64,000 nt of DNA from Amphibalanus amphitrite (GCF_019059575.1 NW_024881562.1:1054001-1118000); one strand, 5' to 3'. Positions 36,496-48,300 are shown, counted from the stretch's first letter. Notes: generated by a model not told the origin, from the sequence alone. Numbers and translations: made by a program.

Positions 36496-36597
36496 TTGCT
36501 GCCATATCTACATCTCACGTGCACCACAATGGTCTTTTCACAGTTAAATATATAACAAAACATAATTTAACCTGACCTAACTGGTAACCCTACGGTC

Positions 36598-36674
36598 CTA
36601 CCTACAACCTACCAACCTACAACCTACCAACCTACAGCCTACCAACCTACAACCTACCAACCTACGACCTACCC
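36598..36674. repeat. CCTACAACCTACCAA tandem repeat
   Basis: About five 15-bp units CCTACAACCTACCAA with single changes. Confidence 0.85.
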
Positions 36675-36892
36675 TACTAGATATGGCAGCAGGGGTGACG
36701 TCTGCTAAGAGAATACCATTAGTCAGTGCAGGACATTTGACAACAGACAAGGTGTAATCCCTTTGAAGTTTGAGACATTAGGTGATTCTAATTTTCTATT
36801 TCATTTTCAGGTATTTTCATTCTGCATAGCCAACCTGCTGAACATATCAAGGATATAACTCAAGCCTGCAAGCTTGTTATTAATTTATTATC

Positions 36893-39800
36893 ATGGCACT
36901 AGGCAAGACCAAGAGGGTAAGAACCGTTGAAATGAATTGATCAATTTATGTGGTGTTATTATAGTTAACCCGCGCACCGACGGGGGGGGCGGATATCCGC
37001 CCCCCCCCCTGAGGTTTTTCGCGGATAGCGGGAAAACCGCGGCGCGTAGCGCCGCGAAATTTGGTATGACTATTCTCTCATCAATTTTACACATGGTGTG
37101 CAAGTTTGAACCTCCTAACTTTTAAGGTCAGGTCACCAGGTCACTTTGAATGACCCAACCTCAAGTCACTTTTTTGCAACTTTGTCACCGTGCCAGAGCT
37201 ACAGTAGATGTCGGAGGCCTTTGAAAGTCGCAGGATGTTATTAGGTCATTAGTAGCTACAATTTGTATATCTCGGAATTTTGATGTCGGTGACCTAAGGT
37301 CAGGTCAATTTCGCGACCTCCCCATTATAAGTCAATGGGGGAAAAATCAACTCCCTGTTTTTACCACTAAAACGGGTCGGAATGGCCCCATATACCATAC
37401 ATGACTTCACATACGATCAACCTTCACTACCTTGAGGTCTGTTTTGCTGTTGGGCAGCTGTAAGGTCATGTGATGTCATCAAAGGTCACCAAAGGTTTTT
37501 TGCCAATAACTCCTTACAGGAACAAGATACAGCCGCGCGGATGGTCTCATTGTGTTCAGCTCGTCAAGACGCATCGAATGATATACATGATGACCTCGAG
37601 GTCACGTGACCTGAGGTCAACCTTTGACCTTGACCTTTCGAGGTCAACATATATATCATTCGATGCGAATTGACGAGAGGATCACGATGATGCCCTTAGT
37701 TTGTTCCTATCTTGACTACTTCGAAAGTTATTCGAGAAAAACCCTCTCCATATCTAGCGCCGCCATTTTGACTTTTTCGACCCCTGTGACGTCATCTTTG
37801 ACCTGACCTGAAAATGACCTTAGTAAAAATTGTAGACCTTGTCCGTGCGTATCCGATGCCGTTTACCGCTTGTCGCTATCTTGCTTCGTTCTCGAGATCT
37901 CAGGGGGGGGGGGCGGTCATCCGCCCCCCCCCCCCGTCGGTACTAAGTTGGCGCAGACCCCCGTCGGTGCGCGGGTTAATGTTACCTTTTTACCACATCA
38001 TTTGCTAGTAAGTTGTAGTATGATCTAGAACCTTTAATTTTTAAATTTATATTCAGTGGTTGACTGGATCTGTCACTCACATCATTTTAGTAATAGCTGA
38101 TGATGTTTCTTTTCCAGAAAAATGCGGCTGCTTCAAAAACTGCCTCTAAAGAGTCGGTGGGCAGTGGGGCACCGCCAGCCAAAAGGGCAAAAGGTATGTG
38201 ATGCACTGTGTGGCTGCTTTTCTTTGTTCTTTTGAAATGAGCAAATGAATTAAAGAAGTTCAGAGGAAATGTTGAGTACCTATTCAATGAACAATAGCCA
38301 TAGTAAGTTATGATGTTCCAGATCCATGTTATGGTTTCATGCTCCATATGATATCTCATATTAGTGGCCAACCTATAAAGGCCCACCACTGCTGGAGATG
38401 TGAGCCCTGTGGTATGATTTAGCTGACTGCTGACCTGTGGCCTTTGTCTGCCCTGCAGCCTCTGAGCCGGCGCTGCTGACCATCAGCCGGCGTAACTCGG
38501 TTCCGGGCGCCGTTCTTACCGTCGGGGAGGGCGACACCGGCCAGCTGGGGCTCGGACCCGACACCATGGACTGCAAGCGCGTCAAACTGGTGCCCCAGCT
38601 GGAGAAGGACGTCATTGACGTGTACGCCGGCGGCATGCACACGCTCTGTCTCACCAAGAATGGCAAGGTAGGTGGACGGGGCACGCTGGGATGGCCAGCG
38701 CCAGAACGCTGGGACCGACGACAGTTGACTCACAGACTCCTAGTGAAATGGAGCTGTTATATCTTAGATGATTGGGTGCTGTAGATGCTCTGGACTCTGA
38801 ATGTCATAAAACTAGATACGGCAATGGAGAAGATCGTCCACGCTCATTTGATATGGCACCCGATTTTTGTACAATTAGTGTATCCTCGTCCTTTTTTCCG
38901 AAGTTAACACGTTCTGGAAGCTAGACCGGTCCCTTTCTAGGACTCCGATATGCACTGTGCCTGCCGTGACAGCCCCACCCGCGCCTCATTCTCCAGGTGT
39001 ACACGTTCGGGTGTAACGACGAGAGCGCGCTGGGCCGCAGCACGGCCGAGGAGGACAGTGAGATGTCGCCGGGCCTGGTGGCCGGCCTGGGCGCGCCTGT
39101 GGTCCAGCTGGTGGCCGGAGATTCGTTCTCAGCGGCGCTCACCGAGGCTGGAGAGGTGTTCGTCTGGGGCACCTACCGCGTGAGTGCCGGGGGTGGATGC
39201 TCAGTCGCCCATACGGGGCACCTACTGCGTTGGTTCTGTTGGGCTGCTCCTCATATGGGGTTACGTGTTTCCGTGCACTGAGTTAGGAGGGAAGGAGTGT
39301 TCTTGTGGACGCGGCGGCGGATCACTCCTGAATGGAATGCGCGGGATAGACTGAAGCTCTTTAGGCGGGATTGGCTGTGGTGGTGGTGTGCGATCGCCGA
39401 CAGTGAAATGAGGCTAGCCTGGAAAAAGTCGGATCTGTCCTCCCACGATTCCCACATTCCCATGTGACACTGAACCACCGGTGACCCGCAGGACTCTAGC
39501 GGCGCCATCGGTCTGGTGGAGGCGAATCAGCAGGAGGCGGCGCCGCGCCGGCTACCCCTGGAGGCCTCGGTCGCCCAGCTGGCGGCCGGATCCAACCACC
39601 TGGCTCTGCTGGACACTGCCGGACACCTGTACACGGCCGGCAACGGCGAGCAGGGACAGCTGGCGCGGGTGCCGGAGCTGTTCTCGCACCGCGGCGGGCG
39701 GCGGGGCCTCGGTGAGTGAGGTGGCGGAAAGCAGGGGGTTAAAGAACGGCCTGAGGGGGCAGGGGTGGGAGTCTTGACGTGGTGACGCTGCGGAAGCTGT

Positions 39801-42800
39801 GGGTGGACTCGTGGAGACAGATGAGGGGAGTTGGTGCAATGTATGCTGTCTGATTCCCCGCCATAAGACCATAAGTTTGGTGTAAGAGGTTCTTTTCCCA
39901 TCTGTCCACTGTCTTCTTCGTTACTTCCGCTGCATGCTGTGCGTCCTCGCTGTGGCTACGTTTCCAAGGCACTATACTCTGTTCCGTTTCAAGCTTGCAG
40001 CTGAAGTGTCCTGCTGAAAGCAGTGCATGATTTCTGTATATACAGCTCTTACATTTTAAGACATAAATTGTTGAGCGGAGGAGCGATCTGCCGAAGAAAC
40101 TCCGACTGCAAGCTTGATATGGAACAGACTATAGTTAAGCCGATTTGGAAAAATAAATGGATTTACTCCATCATAACATTTAGGCATCACTTAAAAATGT
40201 AAATATAGGATCAGGTGCTACAGCTGCTAAACGATACAAACGCTCATGCACAGATAACAGTAGTACAGTACTATAACAGATAACAGTACTACTGTTATCT
40301 GTGGCTCATGTTTTGCATAAGGTGAATAGTATCCGAGAAAAACGCTCGTGAAACTTCGCTAAATCGATTAAGGCTGAAACAGTCAACAGACTCTTTCCGC
40401 GTTCAGGAAATCGCACGCGAGAGCCTATTTTTCATAATTAGGATGGCGAAAAATCAATTTATTTATATTCAAGTCTAATACTCACCAAAGTCTAGCAGTG
40501 AATTATTTTTTGCGTATCTTTGGTTCGTTTCTCGCTGAATAATAAAACACTGCCAGTCAGGGGACTGATGTGCGCGGCAGTGATGCCAGTCGCTCGTCCG
40601 AGGCCTGGCTTAACTCCGTCAGAGGGCTGGGTGGATGGGGAGACGGGTGGGGTTGGGAACACAGCCACTGAGCAGTCTTCTACTAGAGAGGATGTGAACC
40701 AACAGGTGATGGCCGCTTATCAACGAACCGCACCTCATCCTGGAGCGCAAATTCTGCTGCAGATGAATTTGAATCACAGGGCACATTTCGATGACACACT
40801 AGACACTACCACTCATATTCCGTCAGTGCTTTGGTTTTGCACCAAATATATAAATACCAGTATAACGCCTTTTGGGGCGATTAACGGAGCGAGCGAGAGG
40901 GTGAGCCTTGCACGTGCGAAATTTCGAGGGGGTACCTCCAACTGACTTGTGCACGGCACCCTACTAACCGGTCTCTAGCGAGGTGCCAAATTTGAGCACA
41001 ATCGGCCCAGCCGTTCTCGAGATCTGGAAGCGGCACCCTGCACGTGCGCACGTGCAAAATGGGTCCCAACTGACTTGTGCACGGCACCCTACTAAACGGT
41101 CCCTAACTGTGTACCAAATTTGAGCGCAATCGGTCGAGCCGTTCTCGAGATCTGGAAACGACCCCTGCACGTGCGCACGTGCAGCAGTACCCCAACTCTG
41201 GCACATGGATATGTAGTGCCTAGTGGGTGCCTACCTACATGCCAACTTTCAGCGCAATCGGCCAAGTAGTTACCGAGATATTGCAACAATTATAAAACTG
41301 ACACCTCTTCGTTTTGCACGTGGCACGTGCATAAGGTGTCACCCACATGCATCGGGAATAGTCCAATACTTGGTAGAAGGAATGCAGCTACCCTACAAAA
41401 ATTACCGCATGTAAATCGGTCAAGTGGTTGCTGAGATATAAGCGTCGCAAAAGCGTGACCACGGCCGGCCGGCCGGCCGGCCGGCCGCTCATACTCAGAA
41501 ATTTCCGTTAATCTAAGGAAAGACTACGCTCGCTTCGCTCGCTCCGTAATTAATGCATTTGAATTGTAAAGCCTATTCAAATGCATTATAATTTTCCCGC
41601 ATCAATCGCATCCGGGAGGTGCGTGCGATTGATGCGAGCATGCTTCCATGTATTTGAATAGGCTCTCGCATGCGATTTCCTGACTGCGGAAAGTCTGTTT
41701 CAGGCATTAGATTTGTCATGGAAGCGCAGTTTGTGTCCTATCTTTTACGACCCGTACCTCGGGTCTTGCCCCCCACCCCCCCACCCCCACCCTCTCACTC
41801 ACGTCCCATCCGTCCCTCGGCTGTGCCTCCCTGCCATGCCGCTGACCACCTCCCCTCCCCCCACCCCCAGAGATGCTGCTGCAGCCTCAGCGGGTGCCGC
41901 TGGGCGGGCGGGGCGCACGGCGCGCCCGCTTCGATCGCGTCTGGGCCGGCGCGTTCTGTACCGTAGTCCGCGACTCGGCGTCGGGCGCGCTGCTCGGCGC
42001 CGGACTCAACAACTACAGCCAGCTGGGCCTCGAGTCGGCCATGGCCTGGAGCCTGGAGCCGATGCGCCGGTTCTCTGAGCTCTCTATCGACGAGTTTAAC
42101 GGCGCGATGCACCACTCTGTGGCGCGTGCCGCCGACGGGCGCGTCTACACACTGGGGAGGAAAGAGGACGGACGGCTGGGCGTGCCGGGCCTGACGGCAG
42201 ACCTGACGGCGCCCACACTGGTGCCCAAGGTGGCCAGCATGAAGTTCCGCAGCGTCAGCGCGGCCGGCTACGTGACGCTGGCCGTCACTGAGGACGGTGA
42301 GGATTATTTGGGGGCAGCGGGATGAGTGGGAGGTGTTAGGGGAGGGGGGGGGGGAGGATGACTTTTCAAGTGATGGAGCTAGGTTGCGGATATGAAACAG
42401 AACGGAACCGAAGTTTGCCTTGTGCTATTTGCAATCTGGGACATCTGGCATCAGTTTCTTTTCGATGTCATGCGTGAGGATGGTTTATTTCGATGCGTGT
42501 TGTTTACAGGTTGCGATTCAGTAGGTAATTGATTTTCGATGTTTTTCGGCACATGATTGACGCAATGTCCGGGGACGGGCTACCCGTAATTAACTGGGTG
42601 TGATGTGACACTCCGATAGGGAACCAGTACGGCTGGCCGGGTATAGAAGTGGAGTATTTGACCGACATTGCCGTCCCCTAGGTAACCTGTACGGCTATGG
42701 TATGGGCAGCACCAGTTAGGGACTGGGGAGTATTTGTCTGACAGTGTGACCGCCCCGCAGGTAACCTGTACGGCTGGGGTATGGGCAGCACCGGTCAGGG

Positions 42801-43405
42801 GCCGGGAAGTATTTGACTGACATTCCCGTCCCACAGGTAACCTGTACGGCTGGGGTATGGGCAGCACCGGTCAGCTGGGACTCGGCGACGATGAAGACCG
42901 GCAGGAACCGGAGCAGGCCAAGGGCAAACAGCTCGAGAACCGGGAGGTGAGTCATTGTCGTCCTGCCGGGCCCGTCTAGATCTGATGTTACCTAGGCGAG
43001 TTTGCCGTGCTTAATGTTGGTTACCCTTTTTTCAACCCGTGTCTAGCATGCTGTAGTGCCGGAGTTACTTTCACTCTTGGCAGTGCAATTATGTATCGGT
43101 TAGCGAAAATGGCAAGGCAATTGAAAAACACAATTCTAACGAAAAGTGTGTCAATTTTCAAGCAAGCTGCAGCCATCATGTGGCTTGTGGATGAATGTTT
43201 TGTCAGCGCTAGGTGTCCAGGTAAATCTGGCCATGTCGGCAGCTGTTCAAGTGGGCACCTCCCGTGCCGTTCAGCTATGTGACAGAGTCCTGTGTCTGTG
43301 TCTGACCTCCGTCCGATCCCCGCTGTGTTCCAGGTTCTGCTGGTCTCTGCCGGCGGCACCCACACAGTGCTACTGGCGCGGGACCGCCAGCAGAACGGTC
43401 ACTGA
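36893..43405 (+). CDS. RCC1: Regulator of chromosome condensation 1 (Ran guanine nucleotide exchange factor)
   Basis: Eight coding exons: 36893-36916, 38118-38193, 38459-38667, 38997-39179, 39492-39711, 41871-42296, 42837-42946 and 43334-43405. They total 1320 nt (439 residues, human 421) with all phases consistent. A basic Lys/Ala tail precedes seven RCC1 propeller repeats: [112 protein letters not shown] and [13 protein letters not shown]1 sits on chromatin and loads GTP on Ran. The loop GNDHL of human RCC1 (Asp182) reads GSNHL here (codon 39594-39596), while Asp128 and the HH of the His304 loop are kept. Intron 1 holds a TTAA element, intron 5 two further MITEs, and exon 42837 has ghost acceptors upstream. 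An upstream TTTTCAG (36810) implies a 5'UTR exon joined at 36811. Confidence 0.95.
36965..37979. mobile_element. Non-autonomous piggyBac-like element in RCC1 intron 1
   Basis: TTAA at both ends (36965-36968, 37976-37979) is followed by perfect inverted ends CCCGCGCACCGACGGGGG. Just inside are G-run/C-run hairpins (GGGCGGATATCCGCCC on the left, GGGCGGTCATCCGCCC on the right). The right end has an extra ~25-bp piece with a second GTCGGTACTA repeat. The interior is non-coding and full of AGGTCA/TGACCT sites, including AGGTCACGTGACCT near 37600. It shares its layout with 8350-9571. Confidence 0.85.
39973..40143. mobile_element. TA-flanked MITE, copy A (RCC1 intron 5)
   Basis: Ends TATACTCTGTTCCGTTTCAA and the inverse of CTATAGTCTGTTCCATATCA. 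The same element lies in opposite orientation at 60854-61013 in a PDE7 intron. Confidence 0.75.
40371..41706. mobile_element. 1.3-kb inverted-repeat element (RCC1 intron 5)
   Basis: The ends AGGCTGAAACAG and CTGTTTCAGGCA are flanked by TTA on each side (40368-40370, 41707-41709), a PIF/Harbinger-like layout. The inverted ends extend inward about 60 bp (CAGGAAATCGC(A)CGCGAGAGCC). The interior has tandem ~120-bp units (about 40909-41300) with GCGCAATCGGNCNAGCCGTT and CACGTGCGCACGTGCA motifs, and a (GGCC)n tract near 41464-41487. Confidence 0.65.
42610..42836 (+). repeat. Ghost acceptors and partial copies of RCC1 exon 42837-42946
   Basis: About 76-79-bp units repeat the acceptor and the first ~38 bp of the exon. 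Copies start at 42682 (after CCCCTAG) and 42761 (after CCCCGCAG), plus a degraded one near 42616. Each continues GTAACCTGTACGGCT. The 42761 copy keeps a functional-looking acceptor, but its frame meets TGA after 18 codons, so using it would truncate the protein. Confidence 0.88.
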
Positions 43406-44304
43406 CACCGGCCGTCCTCCCCGGCGGTCCTATCACGCCGCCGGACCGACCCGCGCCGGCCGCGGCGCAGAGTTTTTACCTCCCGCCCGCGCCGCCGCCG
43501 TCGTCGTCAGTGCGTCATGTTTGTATCGTGTGTTTTTAACGCCGGACATCTTTGGGAGGTCGCCGGCGGTGCCATCAGCGCGGTGTGACGTCATGTCGCG
43601 CTTCACCACGTCATCAGCAGCAGTGAGCCAATACAAACGTCCGTCACCAGTGTCGGTGTCTGAGTCGTTGCTGTGCCGGGGCGAGTTACCGATGAGGGTT
43701 TTGATTGAACCAGAGCCGTGGCAGATGGCGGTGCCTACGAACTTGTTCGACAACCTAGTGGAGGTCGACGCTGGTCGGATGGTCGTATTGCCATTTAGCC
43801 GCAAGTTACTTGTTAGACACAGATCGCCCCATCGACAACACCGATAGCACCCACCGACAGGTTTACCCTGTCGCAGTCCTCAGAGGCGCACTTGTGCCAA
43901 TAACCGGGCCAGCTTAAAGCAAAGAAAAGGACTGATAACACCATCAGTGTATTACGATACAGTCCCTGTTGTTCATGTTTGATAGAAGCGCAGAACACAC
44001 GGCACATCTCACTCAGGATTCTACATTTGGCTGATTATACTGCTGTCCAGTCCTCAGTCTCTTCAGCCTTCAGGTGATAATAAGGATGAGTTCATCACTT
44101 ACCACTGTCTACCATCTACCACCAAAATGGAAGCCATTCAATGAGAAAAGGTGTCACAAAATACACAGTCACAATTAACAATGACCCAAGCATGCATATC
44201 ATAGAATCAGATCAGAACAGCTCTAATTAACAGTCTCTCCCAAAAACACATTGTGTCATTCCCTGCGCTGTGTTTAACGCAACGTAATAACTCAGTGTGA
44301 AGTA

Positions 44305-44314
44305 AATAAATAAA
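44305..44314 (+). terminator. Overlapping AATAAA poly(A) signals, RCC1
   Basis: Two overlapping AATAAA hexamers (AATAAATAAA) lie about 900 bp after the RCC1 stop. Assignment rests on position only. Confidence 0.4.
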
Positions 44315-44519
44315 TCAGCGCGCGTTCCTATCTGGCACAGTTGACACTAACTTCGTGAACTGCCGACCACGGACAGCCCTGGCAAGTAGCCCACTAGCAG
44401 GTGAATGAGCGCTCACCGGCCCCACCAATTAGACAGTCGCATCCCAACCTGTAGCCGCCCGTATTCTGACGGTAGCCGCCCGCAGACACAGTAGCCACAC
44501 GGCCTGGTGGCCGTAACCC

Positions 44520-44694
44520 GGGCCCTGTTTCACGGCACGGCGCTACAGCGCGCTACGCATATCGGTGTATTGGGTTTCCATGGAAACATTAACAAACTCG
44601 GGCTCTCGCAACGCTGGAGCGTCGAGGCGAATTCGCCTCAAACGCCGCACTAATACAGTAGCGCACTGTAACGCCGTGCCGTGAAACAGGGCCC
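44520..44694. mobile_element. MITE, GGGCCCTGTTTCAC family, copy 3
   Basis: Perfect inverted ends GGGCCCTGTTTCACGGCACG at both sides, 175 bp, central TTTCCATGGAAAC. It is the best-preserved copy in the window. Confidence 0.85.
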
Positions 44695-44925
44695 GATAAT
44701 AGCTGTTAACATCCCAACGGTGAGCGTGGAGGCCGGAGCCTGACGGACGAGGGATGCCTGTGCACGGACAGTTGCCGCAGCTGGGTCTGACGGACGGCCG
44801 CGTTAGACATAGCAGTCGCTCCCGCTAAAGACGTGGCCCTGTGTCCAGATGCAGCGACTGGCCGTGTAAATGCCTCTGTACCAGCCCCCGCTCCTCCGCT
44901 GTGATGGCAGCGCCGGTAAGGGTCT

Positions 44926-45087
44926 GGGCCCTGTTTCACGGCAGCTGCCAGCACGTTACCAGTCCACGTGTCAAATTGGGTTTCCATGGAAACAACAAAC
45001 TCGTATCTATAACACTACCACAAACTGTGACGTCAGCTCGCGAAATGCGCTGGCAGCGTGCTGCCAGCGGCCGTGAAACACTGCCCT
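44926..45087. mobile_element. MITE, GGGCCCTGTTTCAC family, copy 4
   Basis: Left end GGGCCCTGTTTCACGGC, right end GCCGTGAAACACTGCCCT, central TTTCCATGGAAAC. A second inverted pair lies inside (CAGCTGCCAGCACG / CGTGCTGCCAGCGG). Confidence 0.75.
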
Positions 45088-45379
45088 GGTTTACAACGGG
45101 CCTTCCTCCAAAGTCCCGGCTTGTGACCATGCCGACAGGCAGAGGTGAGACTACGGCTACCATTTGAGACACTCGTGAACACGACAGCCATTACCGATCG
45201 CGAACGCACTGTGCCTTGAAGGCAGTCTTTGATCGTGCACATGAACAGACATGATTCCCTCGCACTACACTTCACCCCGCCCGAAAATGTCACGGAACGT
45301 AAAACAGCAGACACTCAGTCAAATAGTCACACCAGTATCAGCATTCCCATCCCTAATACATAAAACTTCGCTAAGCGTA

Positions 45380-48300
45380 CTACGTTTGCTGCGCCTTTTT
45401 CACCTTCTCCAGAAGAAGATTATGGAAGAAGGCAGCCCCCAGCAGGCCGTCCTCAATCTTCTCTTTCTTGTCCTCCTCTCGCGCGGCGTAGTTGATGGTT
45501 TGGCCGCTCAGTGTCGTCATTTTGCCGCCCATGGCGCGCAGAATGGCGTTCGGCGCACACGTGTCCCATTTCTTGATGAGAGTTGTGTGCAGGTATACAT
45601 CGCCTTCACCCCACAGCGTCGCCAGAGCTTTGTAGCCTGTCGGAGGGACGGAAGGGTGGTAGTTAGAAATGGTTAAAGGGACTATCCCACCTTCTAAAAT
45701 GTTGTTAAAACCAGTTAAATTGTGCCCGACTTTATAGATTGGATGACCAGGAACACGGTTCTGGCATTTATTTTTCATTAAACATCTTAGGCTTCCCATA
45801 TTCCAAACACAAACTTTCAAATATGTGACGTCACAGCCCAAAATTACCTCCTTCCCCAGGCCACATTACTGTCATACAGCTGATTCTTTTTACTCTGTAG
45901 GCACCACAACAAAGTTCAGACCAAGTTTTAAGCGATTTTTCAACGAACAAACCCATTTAAATCAGAATGACTAAACGAGGTGACGTCACACTAACGGTCG
46001 CTCCATGTTGAAGATAGGGCCTTGCACAGCAGCACAAGGCCCATTTTCAAATGAAGGGAACGAATTTCTTCAACACCAAGAGGCCGCGGGGGTTGCAACC
46101 TAGATAGATAGTGGTTTCTGAACCTCGCCGCAAACTTGGCTATCTCAACTCAAACCCCATGTTAAAGGTGGGATAGTCCCTTTAACGGTTATCGCGTGGT
46201 GTGTTCGCTCGCGGTAATCTGGTCATACCGTGTCTACTGGGACATTGCCCACCGATATATAATCTGAGCGGGGCCTTACAGCAAAAGCTAATCGATGGAG
46301 TGTGTCAGCCATAAAGGACCGACAGTGAAACAACTACCGCTCAGCCGATGGGGCAGTATAATTCAGCTAGGAGCCGATAGCCCGGTTACGCCGATAGGGA
46401 CACCCCGAGCCCCAATCGACCGGCACCTGATTAGGTTAGTGCCCAGGCGATAAGGACACTATACCCCACGAACGGCAGTGCATACAATTACACACCCCGA
46501 CCCCCGACAGGGACCGGCCGTCCAAAGCCATGTAAACCGGCAGCCTGGTTTTCGCTGATGGAGACACCCCGACCCTGGCTACGACCCCTGACTGACAGGA
46601 AGTCAGATCAGCACTGAAAACGGACATCCACACCTTTGACTGCATAATAAATAGTACAGGGCGGACACCGGCTTGACCCTGACTCTACTGACCGGCTCCG
46701 GCTGCCGGGACGATCTTGGTGCTCTCGCCAAACGCCTTCTTGGCAAACACCTCAGTCTTGCCTCCCGTGTGAGACATCGACACCAACACCTGGAAGAAAC
46801 GACGTTTGTCAGTTGTGAGCTATGGTAAAATGAGTGCTGATAGATGGGGGAGATCAGCACCGACCGCGATATTTTGATCCGTGATCGAGCATCCTCTTCC
46901 ACCGTGGGGGTGTAGCTCAGTGGTAGAGCGCTCGCTTCGCATGTGAGAGGCCCCGGGTTCAAACCCCGGCACCTCCAACCGCCTCTTTTCCTTCTACCCT
47001 GATAGGCGTAAATATGTGAAAGGCCCAGGCGGCGACCTAACTAGGACACAGCAAACCCAAGAGCTCATTGACTGTAGCAAGTAGTTACATAGTATAAAAA
47101 AAAACTACAATCACTCAATTGTGAAATATCTGATGATCAGCTATCATTGGAACTCATTACAACCATACACATTGACATACTCTAAAATCCTAAGTCCATA
47201 CCATTCTAGCACAATCCGATACAGCCCCAGTTTTACCGATACCCATCCCTGAAACATTACATGCTGGCCCAAGTACTTAATATCCCCCCGCATCCCACCT
47301 TAAGGGGGTCGGGCAGCTGGCTCGATGTGAACTCCGGCTGCTTGCCGAGCTGGAGTGTCTGCGAGTGTCCGCGCTCTGCCCAGGCCCAGTAGGTAACTCC
47401 CGAGTCCTGTTTAAACGGCTGGTGGATGACGCCCATCACAGGCTCGCCGCGCACCGCCACACATACCATGGTCGTCACGTACTGGAGCTTGTTCTCTGTG
47501 GGCGCCGGGAAACATACAGCGGTTAGACAGAGCCGAGGGGCTATAGTGGTTGAACAGGATACGGTCGGACAGAGGTGAAGGCAGACAGGGGTCGGTCAGA
47601 GCCGAGAGAAGTCGAGGGGCACTAAATACGCACCGTGATAGGACAGAGCCAATGGAGGCGAGAGCGCACAGTGGGGTCGGAGAGCGTTTAGGGGAGTCGA
47701 GGGCACACTTCTGAAGATTGGGACCTCCCCATGACTGGCTGGTGAGTCACGGTACTCCTCGAGACCCTAATGAATGGCCGCTGTACTCTTTGGCGATACA
47801 GTTGGGAAGTTCAATCGGGACCCTCTTCTGACCGCTGTACTCTTTGGTGGCACAGATGGGACACTACTGACCTCTGTACTCTGACCGCTGGTAAGTTGTG
47901 TACTGTCACTGAAACCTAGTCTAACTCACCGCTGTACTCTTTGGTGGCGTCGAGCGGGTCGATCCAGACGGTGATGTCGTCCATCTGGACGGGGTCGTCC
48001 AGCTCCGTGATGGTGAGCCGCTCCACCTCGGCGTTACGGCCGCTGATGGGCAGGATGTCCGGGTGCGCCGCGTTCGGGTGCATGTGCTCCTCAGAGATCA
48101 CCTGACAGGAGCGGGTGAGAGTCAGCGACTGGTGGGAGGGGTGGGTGAAACGGAGTGCAATCTAGTTTGGAAATGTAAGGGAGATGGGTTCCACATGATT
48201 AACAAATATCAGATGCTTCTACACAACAAACTCTAAGGTGGTAATGAAGCAATTCACAAAAAAGAGTCATAAGGCCAGTTTTACCAACAGAAAAATAGCT

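Larger units (their letters stand above)
33503..36810. other. 3'UTR and intergenic region
   Basis: This stretch contains repeats annotated separately at 34351-34625, 36182-36495 and 36598-36674. No coding exon was recognised. Confidence 0.5.

Noticed and set aside
36598..36674. 15-bp tandem repeat considered as a CRISPR-like array
   Set aside because: Units are contiguous without spacers, in a eukaryotic gene spacer.
40252..40302. Small hairpin ACAGATAACAGTAGTAC.../...ACTACTGTTATCTGT as a miRNA
   Set aside because: Short and highly self-repetitive; no evidence beyond the inverted repeat.
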